Positions 37,678 to 51,041 are shown, numbered from the stretch's first letter. The stretch: 64,000 bases of DNA from Amphiduros pacificus (GCA_949316495.1 OX439002.1:51118531-51182530); one strand, 5' to 3'. Made by a program: numbers and translations. The notes: generated by a model from the letters alone, not told the origin.

Positions 37678-37888
37678 TTAGGGGCGATCCATTTGATTTT
37701 TGTGGGGTGGGGTGGGACAGCAGTACTGGATGAATAATTTTTTTTTCTTTGGTAGGGTGGATGAATAATTTTTTTTTCTGGTGTGGGGTGGGTGAATAAT
37801 TTTTTTTTCTGGTGTGGGGTGGGTGAATAATTTTTTTTCTCCAAAATCTCCCACCCCACCCCACAAAAATCAAATGGATCGCCCCTTA
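37678..37888. mobile_element. MITE with 37-bp perfect terminal inverted repeats and TTA TSD
   Basis: The element is 37681-37885 (205 bp). Its left end, beginning 'ggggcgatccatttgatttt', is the exact reverse complement of its right end over 37 bases (37681-37717 and 37849-37885). It is flanked by TTA on both sides (37678-37680 and 37886-37888). A 3-bp TWA duplication is the hallmark of PIF/Harbinger DNA transposons, so a non-autonomous Harbinger-type MITE is the best guess. The interior is four copies of a 31-bp unit ('tgaataatttttttttctgg' plus 'tgtggggtggg') at 37731, 37762, 37793 and 37824. There is no transposase. Perfect ends suggest a recent insertion. Confidence 0.88.
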
Positions 37889-38139
37889 CCAATGTAATCC
37901 AATTTTCATAACTGTTATATGAGATTTGGAACATCCTTGAAATGTTTGATCCTGTTTATAAATGGTTATATTCTCAACATCTATTTTCAGACACGTTCAG
38001 TTAGAGTTGGATGTGATGAGCAGCTCATATGTTATGCAATCAGGTTCACTCACACCAGAATTAACATTACCCTCGCCCCATCCAGAAAATACAAAGGGTT
38101 GGAATATTTATGAACGTCGCCGATTATTCCGGCCAGTTT

Positions 38140-38360
38140 CATTGTTAATCCGCGCAGAACATTTTGGAATATGTTGCAAAGAAACAGACGAACCGAATTA
38201 CAGACAGAATGAAAACATAATATGGCTTGTTATGTCGTAAAGAGAACGGTCAATTCCATAGCTAATCCGTGCACAGAGATATGTTGCAAACAAACAAACG
38301 GACGAACCGAATTACAGAAAGAATAAAAGCATAATGTGGGTTGTTATGTCTTAAAGAGAA
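38140..38360. repeat. 110-bp tandem duplication
   Basis: Two copies of about 105 bp (38140-38246 and 38257-38360), matching at 'atgttgcaaa' (38171 and 38281), 'acgaaccgaattacag' and 'ttgttatgtc'. They are roughly 85% identical by eye, so the duplication is moderately old. The plus-strand frame 37962-38240 crosses only the first copy and has no known motif. Confidence 0.85.
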
Positions 38361-39114
38361 GTCGGGAGTACTCAAAATAATATAGTTGAAAATCTATGTC
38401 CCCCCACTCAATAAACCTGTCTCTTTCGGTAGTTTCTTTTGTGTTAAGAAACACGTCATGACCTCCTTGACGGAGAAAAATACCTACCCAATTGGTACCA
38501 AGAGAAATCTTTTACATTATAATGCATCCTACTTTTTCGGTTTTTTCCGGAAAAAGAATAAATGCAATACGTCCTTGAACTCCAATGATTGCTATCTTGC
38601 CATTGTCAGTCAATTGCTTTCATGCAGACAGAAAATCGATCTCTCCATTTTTTGTGTAATAATGGAGTTTTCCTTTCTTCCTATATTTTGCGTGGTAGAT
38701 AGAGATGGGAATCGGTGATTTTGCTTCAAATGTATTGCCATTATTTTAAAGTGTTTCCGGCAACTTAAAAGCGAAATATGTCATTCTTTATATAGCCTCA
38801 CTGCTCAAAAACATGGTTTGACAGAAAAGTCAGGAAGTGACAAAACTGGTCATAAAATGTACTTTGTGGCCATCGTTATAGAGGAAACAATTCAGGAAAC
38901 ATGAATCTGTAATGGTGTATGCTCCGCCTCCATCAATTTATCTTCCACCATACTTTATTGCACAATAAACCCAGGCAACTTTATCTAATATTGCATTTTA
39001 CAAGATGTATGATTCATGTTATATATTAAGTTTCATTTACAAGTGTGTATTGCAATTTATAAATATACCCGGTTTTCTTAACATAAAACTTAACTAACAA
39101 AAATAATCTGATTT

Positions 39115-39149
<35 letters not shown>

Positions 39150-39984
39150 AAATAAGAAATTTAAGAAATAGTTAAATATTTAAAGCATAGGGTGGGCCCA
39201 TTTTGAACACAGAAAGGTGTCCCAGTTTAGGATTGCAATTTCCAGATTTGACTTACAGACAATAAAACTACACTAAAACTATAAAACTTTACAATGAAAT
39301 TTACACCATCATAATCCAGGCATTATTAAACCTCCAACTACAATTGGATTAACTTTGTGATGATTTTGATGCAATTTATATTCTTTGTAAAAAAGCGTTA
39401 TGAAGAATAATCACCAGAATCGCTGTAGTGATTGGTTCAGAACAATGATTTGACATCATATCGCTCAGCTAAATTTCAAATACTGTATGGAACAAAACTC
39501 TCCTACCCCTGATATCATATAGGCACGATTCCGGATATTCTAGTTGTTCCTAATGCAAACAAGGACAGAGGACGTGGCGAGACATCTGTCTCCAATGCTA
39601 AAAGTCTTGTACGAATCCCGGTTGAGATAAAACACTTTGATCACGCAGCATGGTCAAGAAAGGTGGATATCTGCCACTGAGTTATTCCCATTGCAGCCAG
39701 TGCTCCATGACTGGCGTGATTTGTATTATTGTGTAATATGTTATCATGTCATGTGATAATGCAAAAGAAAGATCCCCAGTCATTCTTCGGAAAGAGTAGA
39801 ACATTAAGTACCGGTGACAGGCTTCTATATGACCGTATAGCTTAACCAATGCTGAAAAGATTGTTAATGCAAATAAATAAAATCAAACTGATGCAAATGA
39901 TGAAATGCAATATAACAGAAAATCCTCAAGACATTTTGAGTCAATTTTCAACCATTTTCACCCTTCTTGTCTGTTGTGCATGAC
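38361..39984. other. Unique sequence with a TA microsatellite
   Basis: A 110-codon plus-strand frame (38386-38718) has no recognised motif. A pure TA run lies at 39119-39147. A weak B-box-like 'cttgtacgaatcccgg' at about 39608 may be a SINE remnant but is too isolated to call. Confidence 0.45.
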
Positions 39985-40440
39985 ATGTTTTGTGTAATTC
40001 AGGGAAAGTGATCTTAATCCATCAATCTCTGGGAGACTCTTGCTTTCTGTTAGGGAAATACAGGTCAGGGACCTTTGTGTAATTCAGGGAAAGTGATCTT
40101 AATCCATCAATCTCCGGGAGACTCTTGCTTTCTGTTAGGGAAATACAGGTCAGGGACCTTTGTGTAATTCAGGGAAAGTGATCTTAATCCGACAATCTCC
40201 GGGAGACTCTTGCTTTCTGTTAGGAAAATACAGGTCAGGGACCTTTGTGTAATTCAGAGAAAGTGATCCTAATCCATCAATCTCCGGGAGACTCTTGCTT
40301 TCTTTTAGGAAAATACAAGGCATGAACCTTTGTGCAAATCTTGCTTTCTTGCTTTCTGTTAGGGAAATACAGGTCAGGGACCTTTGTGTAATTCAGGGAA
40401 AGTGATCTTAGTCCTGCAATTTCTGGGAAACTCTTGCTCT
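39985..40440. repeat. 85-bp tandem array, about 5 copies
   Basis: The unit carries 'tgtgtaattcagggaaagtg', 'atcttaatccatcaatctc', 'gggagactcttgctttctg' and 'ttagggaaatacaggtcagg'. Copies start at 39991, 40076, 40161 and 40246, exactly 85 bp apart. A fifth, internally deleted copy begins at 40331 and a final diverged one at about 40385. Confidence 0.94.
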
Positions 40441-42734
40441 TCATTTTGATAAACAATAGCTATTGCTATGACGATATGTAATTGAGAAACTATTAATATT
40501 TCAGTGATCTATATTGTACCTGTCTTTATTAAGAAATATGTGGCTACAATTATATAACATAGGCAGAGTAAATGGAAATAAAGACGATTACATAATGCAC
40601 ATATGGACTTGGTTTTTGGTCCTTGTAGCTTTCAGAACCGATAATATTCTGACTGTTCTCTTTTAAATCTGGGTATGCCATATCTATTACAATTAATTGG
40701 GCCCCCTAGGACTGCACAGCAAGCTACATAGTTTATGCAGTCCTACGCTGGGAAAGCTAGAAAATGCAATAATATATTTGTAAAGGGTGAGCCATTTGTA
40801 AACCAAATGAAGATGGCGATATATAATGCACAGCAGTTTCAATAAGGGGAACATTATTCACACACTGTTATTCTTATCATCTGAGGATATGCTTCTCTTG
40901 AATATATCTTACAGCATCTTGATTACATTATTCTGTGAAATGTTTTTGAGCCTCGTTTCCATAAAATGACCATTTTTACTGCATGTGAGTAATTACAATG
41001 AAGCTGTACACATTTTCCGGTGTATTTATTATGTTTCTGATACAGATCAATCTTCATATTTCTTCTGCATAGTTGGTGCATCACACACTTTATATGATAC
41101 ATATCACTTCAACAATTGGTTTCTGGAAAGTTAAGAATTTAGAAGTGAGCATAACACCGGCATATGCTTTTCATCCATCCAGACAAGTAACTTTCCCCCA
41201 CCTGAAGGTCAGGGGGGACAGAGAGGTGAACTTTGCAAAACCGATCAATAATTTAAAAGAACTTTGAAGGTCTTATTAAATTTAATAGACATCAACGCCT
41301 GTTGGGATGTCAAATCAATACATGATACTTAATTGACGTCTGATAAGCTAACCAACAAAAAGCACTAAAACTGTTCATCCATCATTGAAACCAAGACACA
41401 ATTCAGAGACAGTTTTTATATCTCGAGAAATCGTTTAATGCTATAACATAGAACAGTGTTTAATAAGAAAGCTGCATAAAGTTGAGTGAAGGCGCAGTTG
41501 ATGAAGCCACAAACAAAATGTCGTTTAAAATAGGGGCAATGTGGATTGACTTACCACAACCAAGAAACCATTGATTCTAGAATCGAATCAAAAATACCCT
41601 TAAAAGACAATTGGTGTAACCTTTGAAAGATCTGAGGTCCTTACGCTCCTCATGTTCCAGCAATGCCGATGTCTTAATGCAGCAAAGTTTCTTGCCTCCA
41701 TTTAATTCCGGTTAAATTAGGGTTGGGTATTCAATAAGAGGGAACCGTCCCATTAATCGTCTGTCTATTTTCAATTACACTTATTTGGGTGTTATCTGAA
41801 GGATCAGTGTTAATTTTACTGAAGTCACAGGGGAGATTAGGAAAGAAATACAATCCCGCTGGGTTTATCATGGTGACCCTGACTGGAGTGTGAATCTCTG
41901 GGTCAGTAGAATGTGGCAGCTCCTATCTGTGCAACCAATTATGGGATGATTTGAAATTGCCAACTCATGATATCATGGAAAGCAAACCTCTCCTGGAGAG
42001 CTTAAGTGAATTGAAGTGATCCATCAAACTCAAACTTTTTATTATCTGTGAAACAAAAAAATCTTCTGCTCCGCTAATTCTGATCGATTTGTCGACCAAT
42101 ATCTGGTACTGGAATTAGTTTTATGATTTATTTCTAGATTTTGAGAGGTGTTTAAAAGTGACTAAAGGCTTTCATATCATTTGTCACAGATTTCACAGTT
42201 CTAATTGGGACGCATTGACAATTCTGATTTGCAAAAAAAGATATTCAAAGTCCGCTTCAAGAATTGATGACTTTATCACCCTCTACTTATGTATACAGTT
42301 GGGACAAACATTAAAACACAACACATCAATTTAAAAGTTTTTGGAAAGAGAAAATAATTAAAAAAACTCGTTAAACCGATATGGCGATTGTTATATGATC
42401 TGTTAAAAGTAATGTCTTAATGAAATCTCCATAGTATATAACAGAAGCCCAAATAAGCCTTGATCCATTTGCACACCAGTTTACCATTGAATCCCCATGC
42501 TGCTTATTGAGACGGCAGACTGGATCAGACTGGTTAGCGACTAGGGGCCAGACCAGGCCAAACATTGATTTCCCAGAAAAATTTAATCAAACTCAAGTCT
42601 CTCAAAAGGAGAGGGTAGGGAATCTGGCACTCTGTCTGTACACTAGTCCATCGCTCGCTTTTGTGAAATGTACTGTCTTTGATTCCCAGTCTTCATTCCC
42701 GTTAAATGCAACTAAATTGGTCCAAACAGTTTGA
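40441..42734. other. Unique sequence, no gene recognised
   Basis: Frames at 41073-41267, 42371-42565 and 42507-42734 (64-75 codons) have no recognised motif. The 41700-42000 stretch has balanced composition and TAAT-type motifs, and could be conserved non-coding DNA; this is a guess. Confidence 0.4.
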
Positions 42735-42830
42735 CATATCGTCTCGTGCTCGGATATATCGACACGTGATAGGACATATCGTCATGTGATAAGACATATT
42801 GTCACGTGATAGGAATCATGTGATTATCAC
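42735..42830. repeat. 20-bp repeat carrying E-box hexamers
   Basis: About 4.5 copies of a 20-bp unit like 'acatatcgtcacgtgatagg'. E-box or E-box-like hexamers fall at 42743 (CTCGTG), 42763 (CACGTG), 42783 (CATGTG), 42803 (CACGTG) and 42817 (CATGTG). The first four are exactly 20 bp apart, about two helical turns. 'gtcacgtgat' is a good match to bHLH-zip binding sites (USF, MITF/TFE, MAX types). Whether it is a regulatory cluster or just a minisatellite cannot be told from sequence. Confidence 0.75.
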
Positions 42831-42898
42831 AACATTAAGGGTAAGTTATGAAACATGTGCCATCCTTGTTTGACAGATGGCCAAACGGTGAGAAACAA

Positions 42899-43040
42899 CA
42901 ACAAAGGTAAAAGGTAACATTTTTATAGCGCTGAGTCCAGACAACGTCTGTTAAAAAGCTTCATAGTAACAGGTTGGGATTCGAACCAGGAATCAATGGC
43001 ACTCAAGGTGAATGATCTACCAATTGAGCAATATCTATCA
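42899..43040 (-). mobile_element. tRNA-derived SINE remnant, third type
   Basis: On the minus strand: 'attgctcaattggtagatca' (A-box-like), 'ttcaccttgagtgcc' and 'cctggttcgaatcccaacc' (B-box), then an unrelated 3' part ending 'gcgctataaaaatgttacct'. Head order and spacing are tRNA-like. It differs from the main SINE family but shares the 'ccttgag' anticodon-arm stretch with the element at 48050-48118. Confidence 0.6.
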
Positions 43041-43181
43041 GTTGAGTAAACCCTGAGGAAAATACTTGAGATGTAATAAAAGAAATGAAATAAATAAATC
43101 AATTAAATCAGTCGTGCATAATTTAAAATGAGAGATTGTAACAGAAATTGAGCTATTTTATTTTACCTGTATTACTGTAAT

Positions 43182-44704
<1,523 letters not shown>

Positions 44705-44912
44705 TTGAAGGTATTCTGGCCTGGCAAGGTGATATGATTCTGTGAGTCAGGAAAGGGCAAGGCTAAATGACAAAAATCACGCCATTCATATCAGCTTTGT
44801 GTTGCTCAACACATTATATGTCCATCATGTCTGGGATCAGACTTCCTTTTCTTTATTTATAGTTTTATTACAAAACGCCTCCATGCGTAATTGACCTGAA
44901 ATGTTCTAATTG
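44705..44912 (+). repeat. Dispersed direct repeat, copy 1
   Basis: This 208-bp stretch begins 'ttgaaggtattctggcctgg' and ends 'cctgaaatgttctaatt'. It is repeated at 46872-47072 in the same orientation, roughly 85-90% identical by eye, with a small indel near the middle. It has no TG...CA ends, no tRNA boxes, no A-rich tail and no obvious TSD, so it does not look like a terminal repeat pair or a SINE. Confidence 0.85.
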
Positions 44913-45284
44913 CATGTTTAGTTTGGTCTACATAAAATGGGGTTGTTTGATTTTGTAATTTATTTGTGCCTGGCTAAGAAGCCTCAAGGAAATGGTATGT
45001 TATGTTTAGAATGTGTTGTCATCTAGCCTTCAGCATATTGTTTCTTTTCAATATTAAACACGATATGACTCAAAATATCAGATTCCAGAACTAATTCACA
45101 ATAAGATACACGAAACTTTTCTCAGTATTCCGACACATTCTATTTTTTTCATATTAAGATCTAACAAATAAAAAATGTTGAATGTACATGTTATATTTTC
45201 TTTGTGTTAAGACAATGCCTTTTCCATTCTTTGTTGAGTGAATTGTTTGCAATTGCAGGGAAATTGTATTCCTATATATATGTG

Positions 45285-45288
<4 letters not shown>

Positions 45289-45354
<66 letters not shown>
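45289..45354. repeat. TA dinucleotide microsatellite
   Basis: An uninterrupted TA run of about 65 bp. The minus-strand frames crossing it (45154-45393, 45272-45637) are extended by the repeat. Confidence 0.95.
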
Positions 45355-45355
<1 letters not shown>

Positions 45356-46871
45356 CCCATCAACCAAATAATGTTTTTCACATAACAGACCACCCGAGTG
45401 AAAGTTAATAGATTGCGATGCTACATAGTAAAATAAACTGCCCATTTTGCCTTTCTTGATTTGTCTAGACCAGATTACTTTCCGGAAGAACACACAGCAC
45501 AAAACTGCAGGCTGTTGTTCCCTGTTGTCCACGATTAACTGTGTCTCTGAATGCGATCTGGGCAAAGCCAACAACATACAACGCTGAGTGTATCGGCCTA
45601 CCACAACTTTGCCTATAGCCAAATCGTGTTGTTGCATGCCGGACTCTCCAATGTGCGTGGTTTAACACAAATGCTGGCGATTGTACAGTTTTATTTCCGG
45701 TCCACATAACACTCATAATATCATTTACAGAATAGAATGCTACCCCTTGTTCTATGAAATTCTCGCTGTGTGAAAGAAAAAGCGATCACAGACCCTTGAG
45801 TTTGGTTAAACGCTTTTTTTGCTTTATATCCAATATAGTACTCTAGAATGAATAAACAACATAAAAGTTGGTCATCACACAAATTAAGCGATTTTTAATA
45901 GAATGGTGATACCAAAATACGTGGGAACTGGGAATATTGAGTAGAAACTGCACAGAATGATCTATCAAGTTTTGTTTGCCGCCGATCGAATCTGTCTCAT
46001 CCCATGGGTTTAACAGTAAGGAAACAAGAAGGCAACCGAGCAATGTAGATCGATGTCAAATTTGATTTGGAGACTGAAGCGGGTACTCCTGGGGTGTAGA
46101 CTGTATCATGGGACTGTCAGGAAGAAATCCTACCAATGACCACAACACCAGTCTGTGATCATATGAGGCTTGATGGCAACGTCCACAATTTTCAGAGGAA
46201 TGGCATTTGTTTCCTTCAAAGGAATGGGCATTTATTTCTTGGGCTTAACAAGTAGGGGGAATGTGTACTTTAAAGCAGACGTTCTGATATTTGTTATGTT
46301 AATTCTTTTATTTCAAAATCTCCTATTACAACGTTAATTTTCATTCAATTAAAATTAATCAGATGTAGCAGAAACATTAAACTGTCTCAGAGTATAACAT
46401 GAAGATGTCAAAGAAGCTGGCAAGACACATAAGTTAAAGAAACCCCTCAAAACGTCAACAACTCATAAACCTTAAGTTAAGAAAGACGTAAACATCTTTT
46501 GGTCAAGGATGTACTCTTAAAGACTGGCAGTGTTTTGGGAAGGAATGATTAGAATTAGCTTGAAAGAAATGACTTGAACATAACGTTTGTTGATTAGAAT
46601 AAGGTAAATGCTGAATCCACATATGTTGTATGTGAGGACATTAGTCAACTTAACGTAATTGCCGTTCATACGGGGCTTCCTTTAATACATTTATCAACCA
46701 GTTTGAAATCTGCCATACGTGCTTCTTCCAGAAAAGGAAAATAGAATTTTAAAGAAATATGTCAGCCTAATAACAATGGTAACAGGAATATTACGTACAC
46801 ACGTCATTTGTATGGATATAAGAATTAAAAGCTAACTTTAGCTGTTAAAAAAATGGGAATATCTAATTTGT
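45355..46871. other. Unique sequence with a GC-richer patch at 45470-45720
   Basis: The patch supports overlapping minus-strand frames (45465-45716, 83 codons; 45272-45637) with no known domain. It is bordered by 'tttccggaag' and 'tttccggtcc'. It could be an unknown exon or a decayed repeat. The rest is AT-rich and unremarkable. Confidence 0.4.
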
Positions 46872-47072
46872 TTGAAGGTATTCTGGCCTGGCAAGGTGAT
46901 ATGATTCTGTGAGTCAGGAAAGGGCAATGCTAAATGACAAGAATCAGGACATTCATATCAGCTTTGTATTGCTCAACACATTATTTGTCCATCATATCTG
47001 TCACTCGAATTCTTTATTGATAGATTTATTACAATACGCCTCCACGCGTATTTGACCTGGAATGTTCTAATT
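46872..47072 (+). repeat. Dispersed direct repeat, copy 2
   Basis: This 201-bp second copy of 44705-44912 lies 2167 bp downstream. It shares long exact blocks such as 'aaggtgatatgattctgtga' and 'acattcatatcagctttgt' (one base change). The intervening DNA includes a TA microsatellite and a unique stretch. Confidence 0.85.
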
Positions 47073-48019
47073 AATATTGCAAAATAATAAATAAAACGTT
47101 ATTGGATATACTTGATGTTGAGATCCTGTGAGATATTAATCAACACATTGCAGGCTGTAAATAGTGTGACACGATGGTATGTGCTATATCCTGTGTTACT
47201 CACAGTCTCTGTAGTAACTTCCTATTCACACTTCCTTTTTGTAAGACTGTGGGAGGCGATTTACTCCTTTAAAAAAAGTTAAGGATGCAAGTCATCAAAT
47301 ACAGTGTGATTAAATGGTAATTTGCCAATTGCAGAGTAAAACAGTGAGGAATATATGGCAAATCTTCATGATGATACAAGTAACATACAACAATGTATAT
47401 GGATATCACCATGCTGGATATTGACCTTTTGTCATCATAAACCCTGAATCTGGCTCAAATGTTACAAACTCTAGCCAATTAAGATAGAAATAGCAACAAT
47501 ATAGAGAGGTTATGGCTTGAATTTAAAATATCGTCCATTACAAAAAGTGTAATAACTACATTCTTCGGAACAGCAAAAAAAGAGCATTTCAAGTGTTTGT
47601 AAATCAGACAAGTTATTGTCGTACGATACACCTTTACTCAAATGCCAGGATGCTCATTTTCATTGTCTCTTGTCACGTGGTTTAATCTTAAAACCATTTT
47701 AAATCAATCTTGTTTCCGAATGAAATATGCAGAGAGAGACAAAGAGGATCATGTTAACAAACATGATCATTCCAAGTTATTATCTCTTTGAGACCTGATT
47801 ATCCCCTTGTTTCATGGCAAAAGTAGTATTTGATATGTTCTTTACTCTCACATTTATTCATATCATGGTTTGCAGGAAAATAAACATAGATTAATTCCCA
47901 GTGCAAGCCTACAGACAAAATACATGTGTGCAAATGATATTGAAGCCGACAGACGGAAAGTTCAGATTTCAACATGTCTTTCCCAACTTATTATCTTTGA
48001 ATTGAAGTCATTGTTGTTC
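47073..48019. other. Unique sequence, no gene recognised
   Basis: AT-rich; no repeat family, exon or open frame of note. Confidence 0.5.
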
Positions 48020-48118
48020 ATATATATATATATATATATATAATTACCGGCCGGGATTCGAACCTGGATTCCCGGAATCTCAAGGTATATACTCTACCTT
48101 TTGAGCTATTTCGGCCAG
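48020..48118 (-). mobile_element. tRNA-derived element with TA-repeat tail
   Basis: Read on the minus strand, 48050-48118 gives 'actggccgaaatagctcaaa', 'aggtagagtatataccttga' and 'ccaggttcgaatcccggcc', that is A-box, anticodon-arm and B-box regions in tRNA order. A TA run (48020-48042) follows as a tail. Strict tRNA pairing fails: the stretch between acceptor and D-arm is too long and one T-stem pair is mismatched. A SINE head or tRNA pseudogene is therefore more likely than a working tRNA gene. It shares 'ccttgag' and its spacing with 42899-43040. Confidence 0.6.
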
Positions 48119-48836
48119 TAATATATCATCATTGGTGTTTATCTGCACACACTGGAACAGCAGGTAATATCATTGCTGTTTATTTTTACATACTAGAAAA
48201 TGATATACCATTAATGCCGGGTCATCACTATATTATAAAGTAGCATCTTATTTTTATATAATAGTACATAAGGTAACATTTGCAGATTTTGCCTCTTTGT
48301 GCAAGAACTCATTTGTTTAGTTGCATGCTACGATTTCATATATTCTTTGACTTAAGATGAGACAAAAAAGACTTTTTATTAGATCGGATCCTGCTTCAGG
48401 TGAAAAGTCACATGTAATTATGACCCTAGTCTATTCTGCAACCACGCAGACTCCGGGGAGTTTTCCGGTGCTGTAATTCATCCCTAGAATTGGACTGATG
48501 CATTCAGAGGTCACAATTTAAAAGCTAAGACTTTGGTACATTAGAAGCTTCACACCACCTCTCAGTATTACCGCCAGTATTCAGCTCTATCATGATCTAG
48601 ATTTTGTTGTTTAAATTTAGAAATGTCCTATCTTCAAGTAATATCAACATGTTTCTTTACATGACCACAAAATACTAATTGTACTATAGGTCAACGTCTC
48701 ATTATTTCAATATAAAAATAAATGATAGCAGACAGTTTTGTTTCTGTTCACAATAAAAAAATTATTCCAAACAGATACACTTCTTATCTTATCTTAACAG
48801 CAGAAGACTGAATGACTGACTTACAAGTTTGTCTTG
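48119..48836. other. Unique sequence, no gene recognised
   Basis: No open frame, exon or repeat family recognised. Confidence 0.5.
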
Positions 48837-48891
48837 TATGTTTGTGGTTTGACACCACTTTCACCATTATTTCAATCGTTTCGTGATGAGA
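48837..48891 (-). mobile_element. SINE 3' fragment, older copy
   Basis: A 55-bp piece matching the 3' end of the main SINE in minus orientation ('ttcaccattatttcaatcgt', then 'ttcgtgatgag'), with several substitutions. It stops abruptly where the next fragment begins. Confidence 0.75.
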
Positions 48892-48898
48892 TTTTCCT

Positions 48899-49022
48899 TT
48901 TTGTTTGCATGTTTGTTTATTTGGGGCTTTACATCTCTTTCAACATTATTTCAGTCATTTCATAATGAGACCTACTTGTAACAGATACAGTGCTGCCACA
49001 CTGAATTGTCATGTCGCAGGTC
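48899..49022 (-). mobile_element. SINE 3' fragment, younger copy next to the older one
   Basis: A 124-bp piece of the same family in the same orientation, with tail ('gtttgcatgtttgtttattt'), 3' block and 'gtcatgtcgcaggtc', truncated there. It sits directly against the older fragment, so it either landed in that copy's end or arose by duplication. Confidence 0.85.
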
Positions 49023-50770
49023 GATCCGAAGTAGAAACAACGTTGTGAGCACGTATAAATAAGGTTTAATTATCTTTTATGTTTTTTCAACATGCTGAGC
49101 ACATAGAAGAATAAAATTGTGTGATAAATTGTCCTTCTATGTGCTTATAACGTTGTTACAAAACTTATATTGGCCAATAGGTGGCTGCAGTACCACAGCA
49201 TATGGTGACCTGTAACAACTTAGTTGTGAGGTATTTCAAAGCTACAAAAAATCTAATAGACAAGACGTGGTGTTCAGAATAAACAAAATAAAACTAAAAA
49301 TAAATGATCAACGACTTTGTCTATTGTTTCACATGTATGTTCAATTCCCTTTAAGATTTTGTTATATTGTTCCTTCTTTGTCAATTACTCCTTAATCCAT
49401 CATCCTTCTCGCAATGTCAAGATGGTTCCAGTACAAATTTAATCACCTTTTCTACTTTTCTATATTTGACGAAACTATGGTCTTGTCAAGGGGTTTTTCA
49501 ACATTGCATTTCAAGATCTTTCTTGATTAGTCGAAACATTAATTGACTTTAAAATACGAGTAAACATAAGAGCAGCGACAAGACCAACAGCCTTGTGGTA
49601 CACTATATAGAAGCACATTTTTTAAGTTTTACCCTCAACCAAACTTGATGTTTAATATTAAAGCTGATATGGATACCGTACATATTGAATTGGACACGTA
49701 CATATTAAATGTGCTATTTTTTTCACAAACCGGTGTACAAAAATATTGCAGAAACGCTCCTATTTAAGTACTATACAGAGATTTACATTTTTTTTCCAGA
49801 CACTTTTTTTTTGGATTTTTTAGTTAATGTATTACATCAAATGTTATTGTAATCAAAGAATGGAATCTTAGATTGGTTTATACAAATGTTGGCGTGCCTC
49901 TTAATAGACCCCATGGCTAATAGAGTAGCCACTGAGATGGTTTTTATTGAATGATTGATACTCGCAATGGGATCCGACTGTAGAACCTTGGCTACCAAAA
50001 CAAACAGGCTCTTGCATCCTCTCTGTAAATTGGCCACATTTACAAGATATTTCATTTGGTTGTTTTTGTTTGGGCACGCTGTACACTGAGGAGATGATAA
50101 GAGTCTTGTATTGGCCCCCTCAGATTGCATCAACCACCAGAGGTGATATATGCCGCTCTCCAATTCCATGTTCACATTTTTTATCCAGTCAGGAAGGCTT
50201 TAGGTCTCTTTAGATTGGAGAATACGCAAGATATTGATGATAAACGACTTGATGTTTTTTTTTTGCAAATTCAAATTTGGACGCTAAGAATGGGCCCTTG
50301 AAATAAGAGCCGTGCTGAGATATGCCGGACATCTTCTCTTGCCAAATCTCGCTGGTAACGAGATGTCTAAGTCAGTGACCAGGATGTTTGATAGAGGTGT
50401 GAGCTGACGCCTTTTACAGACATGGATCAATAATCAATAATTTTCAATATGTTCCCATTTCTGGTGATTTATGTGACACAGTTCTTCTCCACGGGAAGTA
50501 AAACCTGCACCATTTGGATTTATAACTCATCAGGGATAAATTTAGATGTATTAGATTCCAAGTTCATTACAAGAAAAATCATCATGCGAGGAATATGCCT
50601 TATGTGTGTCTTTGGCTGTAACTTTCAATGAAAGTTCTTACCCAACATGGTGAAGTCGCAAAGTTGTGGTTTGAATGAATAAAACATTTTACATAATTTT
50701 CCAGTATTTTATTGGTTAACTCTGTTTGCATACCAAAATGTGAAGTTTGAGCAATTTTTTTTGCTCTCTT
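49023..50770. other. Unique sequence, no gene recognised
   Basis: The longest frame is on the minus strand at 49837-50175 (112 codons), in a slightly GC-richer patch. It begins MNMELESGIYHLWWLMQSEG and shows no domain I know. A second minus-strand frame overlaps it, which argues against either being coding. Confidence 0.4.
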
Positions 50771-50918
50771 AATCACTCATCTTAATCACTCATCTTAATC
50801 ACTCATCTTAAACACTCATCTTAATCACTCATCTTTATCACTCATCTTTATCACTCATCTTTATCACTCACCTTTATCACTCATCTTTATCACTCATCTT
50901 TATCACTCATCTACTCAT
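50771..50918. repeat. 13-bp tandem array, 11 copies in two sub-types
   Basis: The first five units are 'aatcactcatctt' (one with aaacact) and the next six are 'tatcactcatctt', starting at 50836. The clean switch between sub-types shows two separate expansions from one parental unit. Confidence 0.95.
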
Positions 50919-51041
50919 TAGCTTTGCTGGACTCCTATCTGAATTTGTCTTTTTTGATCTGGTGGGAGGGGAGACAGTTCTATTCATGGACAAGGACTAT
51001 TCAAACCTACAAATACACCTTGTGTGAGAGAATTTTTAAGT

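Noticed and set aside
44705-47072. The two 0.2-kb direct repeats as terminal repeats of an LTR element
   Set aside because: The repeats do not start TG or end CA, no flanking duplication is seen, and the DNA between them shows no gag, protease or polymerase motif.
48043-48118. Functional tRNA gene
   Set aside because: Too many bases between the acceptor and D-arm and a mismatched T-stem; better explained as a tRNA-derived repeat.
49837-50175. 112-codon minus-strand frame in a GC-richer patch
   Set aside because: No recognisable motif and a second minus-strand frame overlaps it.
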